A DNA stretch of 37,453 nucleotides from an uncultured bacterium (lineage in GTDB: Bacteria > Verrucomicrobiota > Kiritimatiellia > CAIKKV01 > CAIYGI01): contig CAIYGI010000017.1 in NCBI GenBank assembly GCA_903925685.1, positions 1 through 37,453 of the forward strand. Direction: 5' to 3'. The notes below the pieces were generated by a model that saw only the letters and a program-made list of their open reading frames with translations, did no database searches and was not told the DNA's origin. The translations under genes were made by a program, and so were the position numbers. This document shows positions 30,738 through 37,453 of this stretch, piece after piece; within the stretch, counting starts at the first letter, position 1; every line of letters begins with the position of its first letter.

Positions 30738-31141
30738 CGGTACGGTGCGGCGCGAACGCGGCAACGACAGCGGCTAATAGTCTGGAGAACTGGTTTCGGA
30801 AACAGGCGCGGGTGGAGATTGGGCGGCAACTTGAGACGGTGACCCGGAAGTTGAGGCGCACGCCGAATCGGCTGTATGTGATGGGTCAGCGGACCAAGTG
30901 GGGCAACTGTTCCTCCCTTCACAATCTCTCCTTCTCTTGGCGCCTGATCATGGTGCCGGAGCATGTGCTGCGGTATCTGGTGACGCATGAGGCGCTGCAC
31001 CTGGCGGTGCCGGATCATTCGCCCCGATTCTGGTTGGCGGTGCAAAGTCTATGCCCGGAGACGGAGCGGGCACGGCAGTGGTTGACGCGATATGAAGGAA
31101 GTCTGCCGTTGAGACTGGATGCGATTATTTATTCAAACTGA
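30722..31141 (+). pseudogene. N-terminally truncated YgjP-like zinc metallopeptidase
   Basis: The frame encodes the second half of a YgjP/WLM-type (M48-like) metallopeptidase: 'ENWFRKQARVEIGRQL', 'MGQRTKWGNCSS', 'LSFSWRLIMVPEHVLRYLVTHEALHL' with the zinc motif HEALH (HExxH), and 'PDHSPRFW' providing the third ligand. About 100 N-terminal residues are missing, and no credible start codon lies at the head. The upstream frame simply continues antiparallel to Fic codons. It may be untranslated or made from a weak start. Such genes commonly end type I RM operons. Confidence 0.7.
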
Positions 31142-31254
31142 TGCATGAATTTCGCGCAGTTGCCTTCCGGCGTTTCGAAAACCAGCGGGCGAACGTGCGT
31201 TCCTTGCTGCGTTCCTTGCTTGACCGCATCGGCTTACTGGCCCAAAATGAGGGC

Positions 31255-32058
31255 ATGCGGCATGCGTTTCCAATTCTGCTCGGCGCGGGGCTGGCGCTGA
31301 GGCTGGCGGCCGGCGCGGCGCGCGCCGCCGGATTCGACGCCTACGAGGTTATTTTAGAGCGGCAACCCTTCGGAACGCCGGCGGCGGAAAAAGCCCCCGA
31401 CACATCCGCCATGCCGCCGCCCGAGGCTTTCGTGCTCGGTTACAAAATGACTGCCATAACGCGCGATGAAGCGGGCTTCGTAAACGTCGGTATCGTGGAT
31501 CAGAAAACCAAGAAATCGTACCTGCTCTCCCCCGGCGAAATCGAAGATGGGCTGTTCATCGGCGGCGTGGAGATCGAAAACGGCGAAGCCCAGCTTTGCA
31601 AAGGCGCCGAGAAGTATTGGATGTCGCTTTCGACCGGCGGCGTGACCACCAACAGTGCTGCGCGCCTGGCGGCAACCAACAAGCCGCCGGTCAAAGCCGC
31701 GGCGGCGATCGTCACGCCCGCGCCGCCGCCGCCATCCCCGTTCTTCGCATCGTCCCGGATCCCCCGCTCGCCTTCGTCGTCGCTGACGAAGCTCTCGTAT
31801 GCCGAACGCAAGAAACTCCGCGACGATCTGCGCCGCCGCACGGCGGAGGCGCAACAATTGGCCGCGGCCAAGACGACCGGGACCGTAGCCGATGCCACGC
31901 CTTCGAACATGCCGCCGCCCGCCGTTTCGGCGGACGAGGATCTGCCGGCGCTGTTAGCCGCCGCCGGCGTCACCAACCGCGCCAGTCTGGTTTCGCTGCT
32001 GGAACAGATCGGCTACACCAACGCCGATGCGGTGGTGGAATCTGAACCGGTGGAATAG
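31255..32058 (+). CDS. Exported GspC/PilP-like periplasmic protein, putative
   Basis: A 267-residue protein with a signal sequence ('FPILLGAGLALRLAAGAARAAG') and a start 'YEVILERQPFGTP' like the 'RNPFG' box of GspC/PilP relatives in PVC bacteria. A small beta domain follows ('GYKMTAITRDEAGFVNVGIVDQKTKKSYLLSPGE', 'EIENGEAQLCKGAEKYWMSL') resembling the GspC HR domain, then an Ala/Pro-rich linker and a C-terminal helix. It may serve the gsp system 8 kb away. The ATG at 31255 is chosen because it gives a signal peptide; the open frame runs back to 31141. Confidence 0.55.
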   Translation: MRHAFPILLGAGLALRLAAGAARAAGFDAYEVILERQPFGTPAAEKAPDTSAMPPPEAFVLGYKMTAITRDEAGFVNVGIVDQKTKKSYLLSPGEIEDGLFIGGVEIENGEAQLCKGAEKYWMSLSTGGVTTNSAARLAATNKPPVKAAAAIVTPAPPPPSPFFASSRIPRSPSSSLTKLSYAERKKLRDDLRRRTAEAQQLAAAKTTGTVADATPSNMPPPAVSADEDLPALLAAAGVTNRASLVSLLEQIGYTNADAVVESEPVE

Positions 32059-32106
32059 TGTCTCCCCGGGGATCCCTGACAACAGTTCGGCGGGGGTCGC
32101 TGGCGC

Positions 32107-32433
32107 TCATCTGCCGATATGGAGATGCTCGACGTGTCCGGCGTTTGCGACGTTGACAGCCTTCTGAAGGGCCGGGATCAACGGCATGAGGCTTTCATAG
32201 CGATTACTGGTGGCGTGCAAGACGATGATGCAGAAAGGGCATGCCGATAGGTTTTGCTGAAAGATGACGTTGGTGTCCATTGTTACGAATACATCGAATT
32301 CGCCTGCGATACGTGAAAGCAAAGGGCCGTCATCGATCCCGCCCCAGCCGCAGCGTGGAACCGTGGTTACAGCATGATCAGGCAGGTCGCGAAGCAGGCG
32401 GCGAGGAAGGCATTCGTCGAGGATTACTCTCAT
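32107..32433 (-). CDS. DUF5615 family PIN-like toxin
   Basis: A 108-residue PIN-like protein with the DUF5615 pattern: 'MRVILDECLPRRLLRDLPDH', 'GIDDGPLLSRIAGEFDVFVTMDTN' and 'FCIIVLHATSN', giving the acidic residues Asp6, Glu7, Asp35 and Asp53-type positions of the nuclease pocket. It is the likely RNase toxin of a two-gene module. The ATG begins one base after the stop of the DUF433 antitoxin gene, so the pair is translationally coupled. Confidence 0.88.
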   Translation of the reverse strand: MRVILDECLPRRLLRDLPDHAVTTVPRCGWGGIDDGPLLSRIAGEFDVFVTMDTNVIFQQNLSACPFCIIVLHATSNRYESLMPLIPALQKAVNVANAGHVEHLHIGR

Positions 32434-32434
32434 A

Positions 32435-32668
32435 TCAGACTGCCACAGAGATGAACGGTTGCTTCATCCATTCAAGGACAGCCACGGCCTTTTCCCGAGC
32501 TACGGAAGGAAAGTCATACAGGAACAAGTCGAGGGAGTCGCCGGCTTCGATGTAGTCCAGCAACGTCTTCACGGGTACGCGCGTCCCCGAAAACACCGGT
32601 GCTCCACCCAATAGTCCTGGACTGGAGGAAATAGCGCCAGGGAAAGAACGTTGGGATGTTGTAATCAT
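32435..32668 (-). CDS. DUF433 family antitoxin
   Basis: A 77-residue protein with the DUF433 helix-turn-helix block 'LLGGAPVFSGTRVPVKTLLDYIEAGDSLDLFL' (read in parts) and 'FPSVAREKAVAVLE'. These proteins bind DNA and neutralise DUF5615 PIN-like toxins. The first ~17 residues are less conserved. A TTGACA promoter ends about 6 nt before the ATG, so the transcript may be leaderless. Autoregulation is likely but not shown. Confidence 0.88.
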   Translation of the reverse strand: MITTSQRSFPGAISSSPGLLGGAPVFSGTRVPVKTLLDYIEAGDSLDLFLYDFPSVAREKAVAVLEWMKQPFISVAV

Positions 32669-32674
32669 GCTCCC

Positions 32675-32702
32675 AGACTACACTGGTTTAGCCTGCTGTC
32701 AA
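32675..32702 (-). promoter_or_regulatory. Candidate promoter of the DUF433/DUF5615 pair
   Basis: On the minus strand a consensus TTGACA (plus 32697-32702) is followed after 16 bp by TAGTCT (plus 32675-32680), 6 nt before the ATG. Confidence 0.5.
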
Positions 32703-32771
32703 GACCACGGCACATCTGATTATACTACGGAAGATACCGCTTGCCCCATGCGCCATGGATTCGGCGAGACT

Positions 32772-34346
32772 TTAGACACAGATGGGCAGGATGACGCCGT
32801 ACCCGAGAATCCGCGCGATCTGACGCGCGGTTGGGAGCAGTAGCAAAGGCGCACCAGCGCCTCCCCTTACAAACCGCCAACGCAGCGCGACCAGCAACGC
32901 GGCAATCATGGCCACGAGCAGCAGCAGGTTGGTCACGCCGCAGGTCGCCTGGTCCAGCACCACATACTCCACCATCCGCCCCGGTTTTAGTTCCTCGGCC
33001 GTCACCGACTCGCCCAGCGACGGCAGGAACATGGAGGACATGATCCCCATGTAGCGAAAGGGCATGTGATCCTCACCGGTTTTCTGTTGTGCCTTGATGC
33101 GCGCTTTGAATGCGGCCACGGGGGCATAAAGTGCCGTGGCGGCTTGCAACGTGCGAGCCGCATTCGCGGTGTCGCCCAGTTCCCGATAAAGGGCAACCGC
33201 GTTGGTCTGGCCGATCCTGGCGACGGCGGCGGCGACGAGGACGTCAAGCAGGGTAAACGAGTCGTTTGCAACCTGTACGGAAAGCGGCTGCCAGGCGTCG
33301 ATGAATGGCCGCGCTGCTTCCGGATGTCCTTCCTCGATCAGAAGTTTGGCGTAGGCGATCGAAGCCCGCGCGAGGTTCCGGTATTCGCTGAGGTCCGGGA
33401 GCAATGTGCCGGCCGCCACACTCAACTGCGCGATTTGTTCGACAAGACTTTGCGGCGTATCCATGATCGTTAACCGTTCGCGCAGCATATCGGCGGTGTA
33501 ACGCCGCAGAACCGGCTTGCGGGTGCCGGCAAGGAACTCCGCCATGGCACGGTCCAGTATGGCGCGATCCTGAACGGTGAGACGGTAATCCGAACGGCTC
33601 CCGCCGCGCTCGTTTTTGCCCAGATCGATGGCCTCAACCTTGGCGCCCTGTGCGAGCCGTTTGGCGGCTCGCATGTACCGATAGCGTGCGTTCTGTGGAT
33701 CCAGCACGATCGCCCTGTCCAGTTCCCGGTCCAAGGCCGCAAATCGCTCGGCAGGGGTGTGACCGAGCGTGTCGTAGGACGCGAAGAGCACGGTCAGGTA
33801 GTTGTTCAGGTATACAAGATTGGTCGGCCAGGCTTCCCAAATCGCGCGTTGCTTGGCCGTAATGTCGGCACGGGCCGGATCCCCGTGCAGGATCAGGCGC
33901 TGCTCTCGCGAAAGCCCGCGATCCGGCAACACCGGCCAAAGCAGCCACTGGGTGACGCGGCCGCCGTAGGAAATGCTGTTCGGGAACGCTGCGGACAACG
34001 TTTGTATATTGGCGGCCAATTCGAAGACTCGCAGCGAGACCAGTGCCGCCAGAATGGCGGCCGGGATCACGAGCGCGCGCAGGAGCAGGCGGACGCGGGC
34101 CCGCGGGCGCATGCGGGGTCGGTTGGCGGCGATCAGGTCGCCGGCATAGTCGGTTGCCGGACCGAGCGATTTGATGGCCAGCTCGGCGCTTTCGTCCGGC
34201 GAGCGGCCTTCGGATTGAAATTGGGCCGCGGCTTCGTCCAGATGCGCGGCCAGTTCCGCGCGGACGTCGAGACGCAGTTCGTCGTCGCCGTCCAGACTGG
34301 AAGTCACGGCGTCAAGATACGATGCGATCCGTGGATTTGCATTCAT
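32772..34346 (-). CDS. PadR-associated membrane protein with permease-prefix-like N-terminus
   Basis: A 524-residue protein. The first ~75 residues ('RIASYLDAVTSSLDGDDELRLDVRAELAAHLDEAAA', 'AIKSLG') resemble the permease prefix domain found behind PadR regulators in PVC bacteria. A transmembrane helix follows ('ALVIPAAILAALVSLRVF'), then a long helical domain with TPR-like repeats ('AILDRAMAEFLAGTRKP', 'SIAYAKLLIEEGHPEAA') and a second helix near the C-terminus ('LLLLVAMIAALLVALRW'). It ends abruptly in a hydrophobic 'GYGVILPICV', so C-terminal truncation is possible. It lies 33 bp after the padR gene. Function unknown. Confidence 0.65.
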   Translation of the reverse strand: MNANPRIASYLDAVTSSLDGDDELRLDVRAELAAHLDEAAAQFQSEGRSPDESAELAIKSLGPATDYAGDLIAANRPRMRPRARVRLLLRALVIPAAILAALVSLRVFELAANIQTLSAAFPNSISYGGRVTQWLLWPVLPDRGLSREQRLILHGDPARADITAKQRAIWEAWPTNLVYLNNYLTVLFASYDTLGHTPAERFAALDRELDRAIVLDPQNARYRYMRAAKRLAQGAKVEAIDLGKNERGGSRSDYRLTVQDRAILDRAMAEFLAGTRKPVLRRYTADMLRERLTIMDTPQSLVEQIAQLSVAAGTLLPDLSEYRNLARASIAYAKLLIEEGHPEAARPFIDAWQPLSVQVANDSFTLLDVLVAAAVARIGQTNAVALYRELGDTANAARTLQAATALYAPVAAFKARIKAQQKTGEDHMPFRYMGIMSSMFLPSLGESVTAEELKPGRMVEYVVLDQATCGVTNLLLLVAMIAALLVALRWRFVRGGAGAPLLLLPTARQIARILGYGVILPICV

Positions 34347-34379
34347 GATCGGCGCTCCCGTTGATCGTGTTTAAGCGGA

Positions 34380-34718
34380 TTACGCCATGCTTGGCGCCAG
34401 CAGGATGGCGTTGACGGCGGAAGAAAGGGTGACCCATTCGTGAACGGTCTTTTCCAATGCCGCGGCGCCCTTGCGCGTGATGCGGTAGTACTTGCGCTGC
34501 CGGCCGCTGGCGGCCTCGTCCCATTCGCCGCGGATCAACCCGTCCGCCTCCAGCCGGTGCAGCCAGGGATAGAGCGTGCCCTCTTTCCACTGCAAAGCGT
34601 TGTGGGTGCGTTCGTTGACGACCCTGATGAGTTCATAGCCGTACATCGCCCGCTCCGCGAGCAGTTTCAAAATCACCGGTACGACCGTGCCCTTGATCAT
34701 CTCCTGCGTGAGTTCCAT
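34380..34718 (-). CDS. PadR family transcriptional regulator
   Basis: A 112-residue winged-helix repressor: 'GTVVPVILKLLAERAMYGYELIRVV', 'WKEGTLYPWLHRLEADGLIRGEW' and 'GRQRKYYRITRKGAAALE', a full PadR N-terminal domain with a short helical tail for dimerisation. It probably controls itself and the membrane protein downstream. Upstream, half-sites and a palindrome overlap the candidate promoter. Confidence 0.93.
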   Translation of the reverse strand: MELTQEMIKGTVVPVILKLLAERAMYGYELIRVVNERTHNALQWKEGTLYPWLHRLEADGLIRGEWDEAASGRQRKYYRITRKGAAALEKTVHEWVTLSSAVNAILLAPSMA

Positions 34719-34785
34719 GTTTCATCCTCCCTTTTCCGTTGCCTTGCCATGCCCGCGCTCCAGCGTCAGGTTGTCTGACGATGAC

Positions 34786-34830
34786 ACCTCGGAACACGAG
34801 GTATGTAACATAGGATCCCGAGGTATGCAA
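34786..34830 (-). promoter_or_regulatory. Candidate padR promoter and operator
   Basis: On the minus strand TTGCAT (plus 34825-34830) and TACATA (plus 34802-34807) are 17 bp apart. The palindrome TATGTAACATA (34802-34812) covers the -10 box and resembles the ATGT...ACAT theme of PadR sites. The half-site CGAGGT occurs at 34797-34802 and 34819-34824 (direct, 22 bp apart), with its complement ACCTCG at 34786-34791. Bases 34831-34974 contain a 7-bp stem (GGCGCGG/CCGCGCC near 34917-34936) that might end the folE transcript, and no gene. Confidence 0.5.
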
Positions 34831-34974
34831 GCGGGAATTCCGGAATTTGGCCATGAGGAGCGAATTTCCTCGAAAAGCCGGGGAAAGGCGGGCGAAAAAG
34901 ATACAATTTTACTGGGCGCGGTGCTGGCCGCGCCTTGCGCGCGGGCGTTCAGGCTTTTCGTCAGGCATTCATCC

Positions 34975-35535
34975 TCAGCCGTTGCGAATCAGGCTCAGGA
35001 ATTCGGCACGAGTGGCGGACTGGTTGTGAAAGCTGCCGAGGACGGAAGAGGTGGTCATGACGGCGTTGGCTTTTTCCACCCCACGCATCATCATGCAAAG
35101 GTGGCGGCATTCCATGACCACGCCCACGCCCTCGGCATCGACCGCGCTCATCACGTCGGCCGCGATTTGCGCCGTCAGACGTTCCTGGATTTGCAGCCGC
35201 CGCGAGTAGTGGTTCACGATGCGCGCGAGTTTGCTTACGCCGAGAACCTTGTCGCTGGCGATGTAGCCGATGTGGCAGCGTCCGAAAAAAGGCAGCATGT
35301 GGTGTTCGCAGAGGCTGTAGACCTGCACATCGCGCAGCACGATCATATTGTTGGCTTCGGAGCGGAAGACGGCTCCGTTGACGATGGCGCTCGCCCGCCG
35401 GCGATAGCCGGAGGTCAAAAACTCCAAGGCGCTCGCCACGCGGTCGGGGGTGCGGAGCAAGCCTTCGCGATTGGGATCCTCGCCGAATTCGACCAGCAGT
35501 TGCTTGACTAGTTGCGCCACATGCTTCTTGTTCAT
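34975..35535 (-). CDS. folE: GTP cyclohydrolase I
   Basis: The first enzyme of folate (pterin) synthesis, converting GTP to 7,8-dihydroneopterin triphosphate. The 186 residues show 'GEDPNREGLLRTPDRVA', 'VYSLCEHHMLPFFG' with Cys and His zinc ligands, 'GVSKLARIVNHYSRRLQIQERLTAQIA', 'VVMECRHLCMMMRGV' with the second zinc Cys, and 'TTSSVLGSF'. Its start overlaps the folB stop by 4 bp, so pterin steps are co-translated. Confidence 0.97.
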   Translation of the reverse strand: MNKKHVAQLVKQLLVEFGEDPNREGLLRTPDRVASALEFLTSGYRRRASAIVNGAVFRSEANNMIVLRDVQVYSLCEHHMLPFFGRCHIGYIASDKVLGVSKLARIVNHYSRRLQIQERLTAQIAADVMSAVDAEGVGVVMECRHLCMMMRGVEKANAVMTTSSVLGSFHNQSATRAEFLSLIRNG

Positions 35536-35894
35536 GCCATTCGCTCCCTCGTAATTTCAATCTCGGCGCAGCGCGCGAAGCGCAGCGCCCCGGGCTTTTG
35601 CAGCGTCACGGTGACACGCTCGACGCGCGGCGACTCCAGGCAGACGCCGGCCACGGCTTCCGCCAGGGCCTCCAACAGTTGGAATTGCGACTTCTCCACC
35701 AGCGCCAGCACCTTCTGTTTGACGGCTTTATAATCCAGCGAATCCTCCAGCCGGTCGCTGCGGCCGGCGGCGCGCAGATCGGCATGCAGCGCGATCGTCA
35801 GCAGCACGTCCTGTTTCTGGCGGCGCTCCTCGGGAAAGATGCCGATGATGCAGCGCGCGGCCAGGTCGCGAATTACCAGTTTGTCGGCCACCAT
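35532..35894 (-). CDS. folB: Dihydroneopterin aldolase
   Basis: FolB splits 7,8-dihydroneopterin to 6-hydroxymethyl-dihydropterin and glycolaldehyde in folate synthesis. The 120-residue protein has 'DLAARCIIGIFPEERRQKQDV' with the conserved Glu, 'DSLDYKAVKQKV', 'QLLEALAEAVA' and 'VTLQKPGALRFA' with the catalytic Lys. I chose the ATG at 35894, which has GAGG 8 nt upstream, over an in-frame ATG at 35927. FolB can also act as an epimerase. It is first of the folB-folE pair. Confidence 0.92.
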   Translation of the reverse strand: MVADKLVIRDLAARCIIGIFPEERRQKQDVLLTIALHADLRAAGRSDRLEDSLDYKAVKQKVLALVEKSQFQLLEALAEAVAGVCLESPRVERVTVTLQKPGALRFARCAEIEITRERMA

Positions 35895-35935
35895 CGTCGT
35901 TGCCTCTTCCCTGCCCTTTGCTAACAATCTAACAG

Positions 35936-35953
35936 CCTTCAGCCTATCTACCT
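35936..35953. repeat. Dispersed 18-bp repeat, copy 2
   Basis: CCTTCAGCCTATCTACCT is identical to 8832-8849. It lies between the AsmA-like gene end and the folB start on the minus strand. Confidence 0.75.
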
Positions 35954-35963
35954 AGCTTTGCCT

Positions 35964-36731
35964 TCATTTTTGAACAGGCTTGGCGCCCTTGTTGTGTTTC
36001 CGGAAGTTGTCCACAAAATTGCGTATCAGTCCCTGCGCCTGGCTGCCGGGCTGTAGCGCCGCCTGCACGGCGCTGGTCGTGATGGAGCGGATCAGCTCGC
36101 CGCCCAGTTCGGCCGGCGTCAGCCCGCCCTGAGCGCGGCCCAGATCTCGCATCGCGACCGTCGGCAACGGCAATTCCATTACGTTTGTGGAAAGGATGCC
36201 CGCCACGCGTACGCGGCAGTTGGTGATGACCAGCGAATCCACGATCAACTTGCGCGGCGGTTTGGCCGGGGCCGGCGGCTTGGTTGCGCCGCCGGGTGCG
36301 GACACCTCGGCGGCGGGCGGGGCCGGACGTGCCGCCGCGCCCGCCATGCGTTCGCGCAGCCAGGCCAGATTGTCCTTGCCGTCCGCCCGGCGCTCGTAGC
36401 ATACGCGGGCGCCGTCAACGCTGATCTCGCGCACGACCAGCGCGGGGCCCATCAACGACAACAGCTCCACCTGTACGCGCGCCCGATCCAGACTCAGCGC
36501 CTCCGGTTCGGCAAAGCCCTCGGGATTCGGGATGCGCAGGCCGATGATCTCGCCGGCCCCGGTGAAGGGCGACAAACGCACCGCTTCGACAGTCGCGGCC
36601 GTGCCGGTCAGTTGCGGCAAAGAACGTCGCAGGCTGCGCGTGACCATGCGGCTCAGACCAAACTGGGCAATCACGGCCAGCACAAACAGCACGATCGCCA
36701 CGATCAGAACGACTTTTACGAATTTACGCAT
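35964..36731 (-). CDS. AsmA-like envelope protein, putative
   Basis: A 255-residue protein with an N-terminal membrane anchor ('VVLIVAIVLFVLAVIAQFGL'), then beta-rich 'TATVEAVRLSPFTGAGEIIGLRIPNPEGF' and 'VVREISVDGARVCYERRADGKDNL', the repeating-groove pattern of AsmA/DUF748 lipid-transfer-like proteins. A Pro/Ala-rich linker follows, and then 'LIVDSLVITNCRVRV'. It is much shorter than AsmA and typical of small PVC members. GGAGG lies 5 nt before the ATG at 36731. Role in the envelope is inferred. Confidence 0.6.
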   Translation of the reverse strand: MRKFVKVVLIVAIVLFVLAVIAQFGLSRMVTRSLRRSLPQLTGTAATVEAVRLSPFTGAGEIIGLRIPNPEGFAEPEALSLDRARVQVELLSLMGPALVVREISVDGARVCYERRADGKDNLAWLRERMAGAAARPAPPAAEVSAPGGATKPPAPAKPPRKLIVDSLVITNCRVRVAGILSTNVMELPLPTVAMRDLGRAQGGLTPAELGGELIRSITTSAVQAALQPGSQAQGLIRNFVDNFRKHNKGAKPVQK

Positions 36732-36799
36732 TGGAGCCTCCGGCGTTGCCACCCATCAAACCACGCCCCGCCCCGCCAAACAAGCCGGAATGTGCAAAA

Positions 36800-36890
36800 G
36801 GTGTTCGGTGTTCAGTGTTCGGTGTTCGGGGAAGAATCGTATTTTCTTTATTTGTCTGCCCTGAACACCGAACACCGAACACTGAACACC
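36800..36890. repeat. Long heptamer-repeat hairpin
   Basis: The left arm (36800-36831) has units GGTGTTC, GGTGTTC, AGTGTTC, GGTGTTC and then GGGG. The right arm (36859-36890) is its near-complement, with 29 of 32 positions matching and an AT-rich loop of 27 nt between. It lies between the XRE gene stop and the AsmA-like gene start on the minus strand. It could end the XRE transcript. Confidence 0.85.
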
Positions 36891-36901
36891 GGTGTTTGTC
36901 T

Positions 36902-37243
36902 TCAGAGGCGTCGTGTCGCCCGCGAAGGCAATGCATAGGACAAAGGCGGCTCGGCGGCTTTGCGAGCGGCCGCATCTCTTACGGGATAGGCGCGCGCAAC
37001 GACGCCGAACTCCTCGACGAGACCGTTGTAGACCTCGCGCGCGTCCTGACCCAGCGCCTGGCAGACCCAGAAAAACTCCACCACATCCAGCCGCCGTTCC
37101 CCGGTCTCGATCCGCCAGACGAACGAATGTTCCCGGCCCAGCGCGCGAGCCAGTTCCCGTTGCGTCAGCCCGGCCTTGTGCCGCAGCGCAACCAACACGC
37201 GCAACACGGTTTCGTACTCTGGGCTATGGATGGACTTGCGCAC
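36902..37243 (-). CDS. XRE-family helix-turn-helix regulator
   Basis: A 113-residue protein: 'IHSPEYETVLRVLVALRHKAGLTQRELARALGREHSFVWRIETGERRLDVVEF' read in order gives a full Cro/CI-type HTH at ~20-70, followed by a short helical tail ending in basic residues. I chose the GTG at 37243; a TTG two codons earlier is possible. The candidate -10 box TATAGA ends 7 nt before this GTG, so the mRNA may be leaderless. Two identical-core palindromes upstream are probable operators. Bases 37315-37453 hold nothing I can identify. Confidence 0.85.
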   Translation of the reverse strand: MRKSIHSPEYETVLRVLVALRHKAGLTQRELARALGREHSFVWRIETGERRLDVVEFFWVCQALGQDAREVYNGLVEEFGVVARAYPVRDAAARKAAEPPLSYALPSRATRRL

Positions 37244-37250
37244 GTCCAAA

Positions 37251-37314
37251 TCTATAAACCCCCGCCGGTAAGACCGCAAAATGCGGGCAGTTTGTTCTTG
37301 ACCGCAACATGCGG
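37251..37314 (-). promoter_or_regulatory. Promoter and double palindromic operator of the XRE gene
   Basis: Minus strand: TTGCGG (plus 37274-37279), a 17-bp spacer, TATAGA (plus 37251-37256). Two palindromes CCGCA-N3-TGCGG lie at 37274-37286, covering the -35 box, and at 37302-37314, 28 bp further upstream. This is the layout of an autorepressor site pair. Confidence 0.65.
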
Positions 37315-37453
37315 GCGGCGCATAAGTAATCCGATTGGCAATCCGGGGGCACAATGCGTCGAATTAAGTGTACATCGAACAACAGCTGTCTTTGCAGACG
37401 CGTTCAACCCGGTGTGTGTCCGGTAAGTAACGCTGAGGCTATTCCCGAAACGC

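Noticed and set aside
34687-35511. A 274-codon plus-strand frame over folE and the padR promoter
   Set aside because: It is antisense to folE, which is complete; the translation shows no domain.

Overview
The window looks like chromosome from a GC-rich bacterium of the PVC group, most likely Kiritimatiellota or Verrucomicrobiota. This is inferred from gene content: type II secretion pseudopilins with a PVC-like 'RRAFTLVE' or 'RRGFTMVE' start, a PadR regulator beside a permease-prefix membrane protein, a GT4 glycosyltransferase with a 'YCxNCLRD' start, and many short intergenic repeats. No rRNA or tRNA gene was recognised.

Layout. (1) 1-1320: wreck of a type I restriction-modification locus, with an internally deleted hsdM, an intact Bro-N/DinD-like gene and a second copy of the hsdM tail. 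(2) 1429-6605, minus strand: the replication-origin neighbourhood, dnaA and dnaN followed by psd, pssA and a family-4 uracil-DNA glycosylase. An AT-rich segment with DnaA-box-like sites between dnaA and dnaN is the probable oriC. (3) 7002-14145: housekeeping genes (M24 peptidase, Spy-like periplasmic protein, thiL, GT4 glycosyltransferase, ispH) mixed with two different nucleotidyltransferase/partner pairs that resemble toxin-antitoxin modules. A 144-bp MITE-like element with perfect terminal inverted repeats and a 9-bp target duplication lies just upstream of ispH. (4) 14360-23581, minus strand: a type II secretion operon in the order gspG-H-I-J-K-(L-like)-(M-like)-D and then a membrane TPR gene. 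There is no gspE or gspF here. A GspC/PilP-like periplasmic protein lies apart at 31255-32058. (5) 23781-27165: a P-type cation ATPase and a PhnP-like metallo-hydrolase.

(6) 27289-31141: an eroded defence island. An ABC-three-component (ABC-3C) module keeps its HNH/CTD protein and its middle component. Its ATPase is cut off just after the Walker A region and fused in frame to the last residues of a type I HsdS. Next come an internally deleted rhuM, an intact Fic gene with a striking upstream inverted-repeat region, what looks like the first ten codons of hsdR, and a beheaded zinc metallopeptidase. Start codons and the 4-bp gene overlaps survive while gene interiors are lost, so this is a repeated deletion pattern. 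(7) 32107-37243: a DUF5615/DUF433 toxin-antitoxin pair, a PadR regulator with its membrane partner, folE-folB, an AsmA-like protein and an XRE regulator with a clear double-palindrome operator.

Cross-cutting signals. Three intergenic arrays have a 7-bp period, and two of them fold into hairpins. An 18-bp sequence occurs identically at two gene ends. Several genes have a -10 box only 6-7 nt before the start codon and no Shine-Dalgarno, which suggests leaderless mRNAs. Direct 16-bp iterons abut the candidate gsp promoter.
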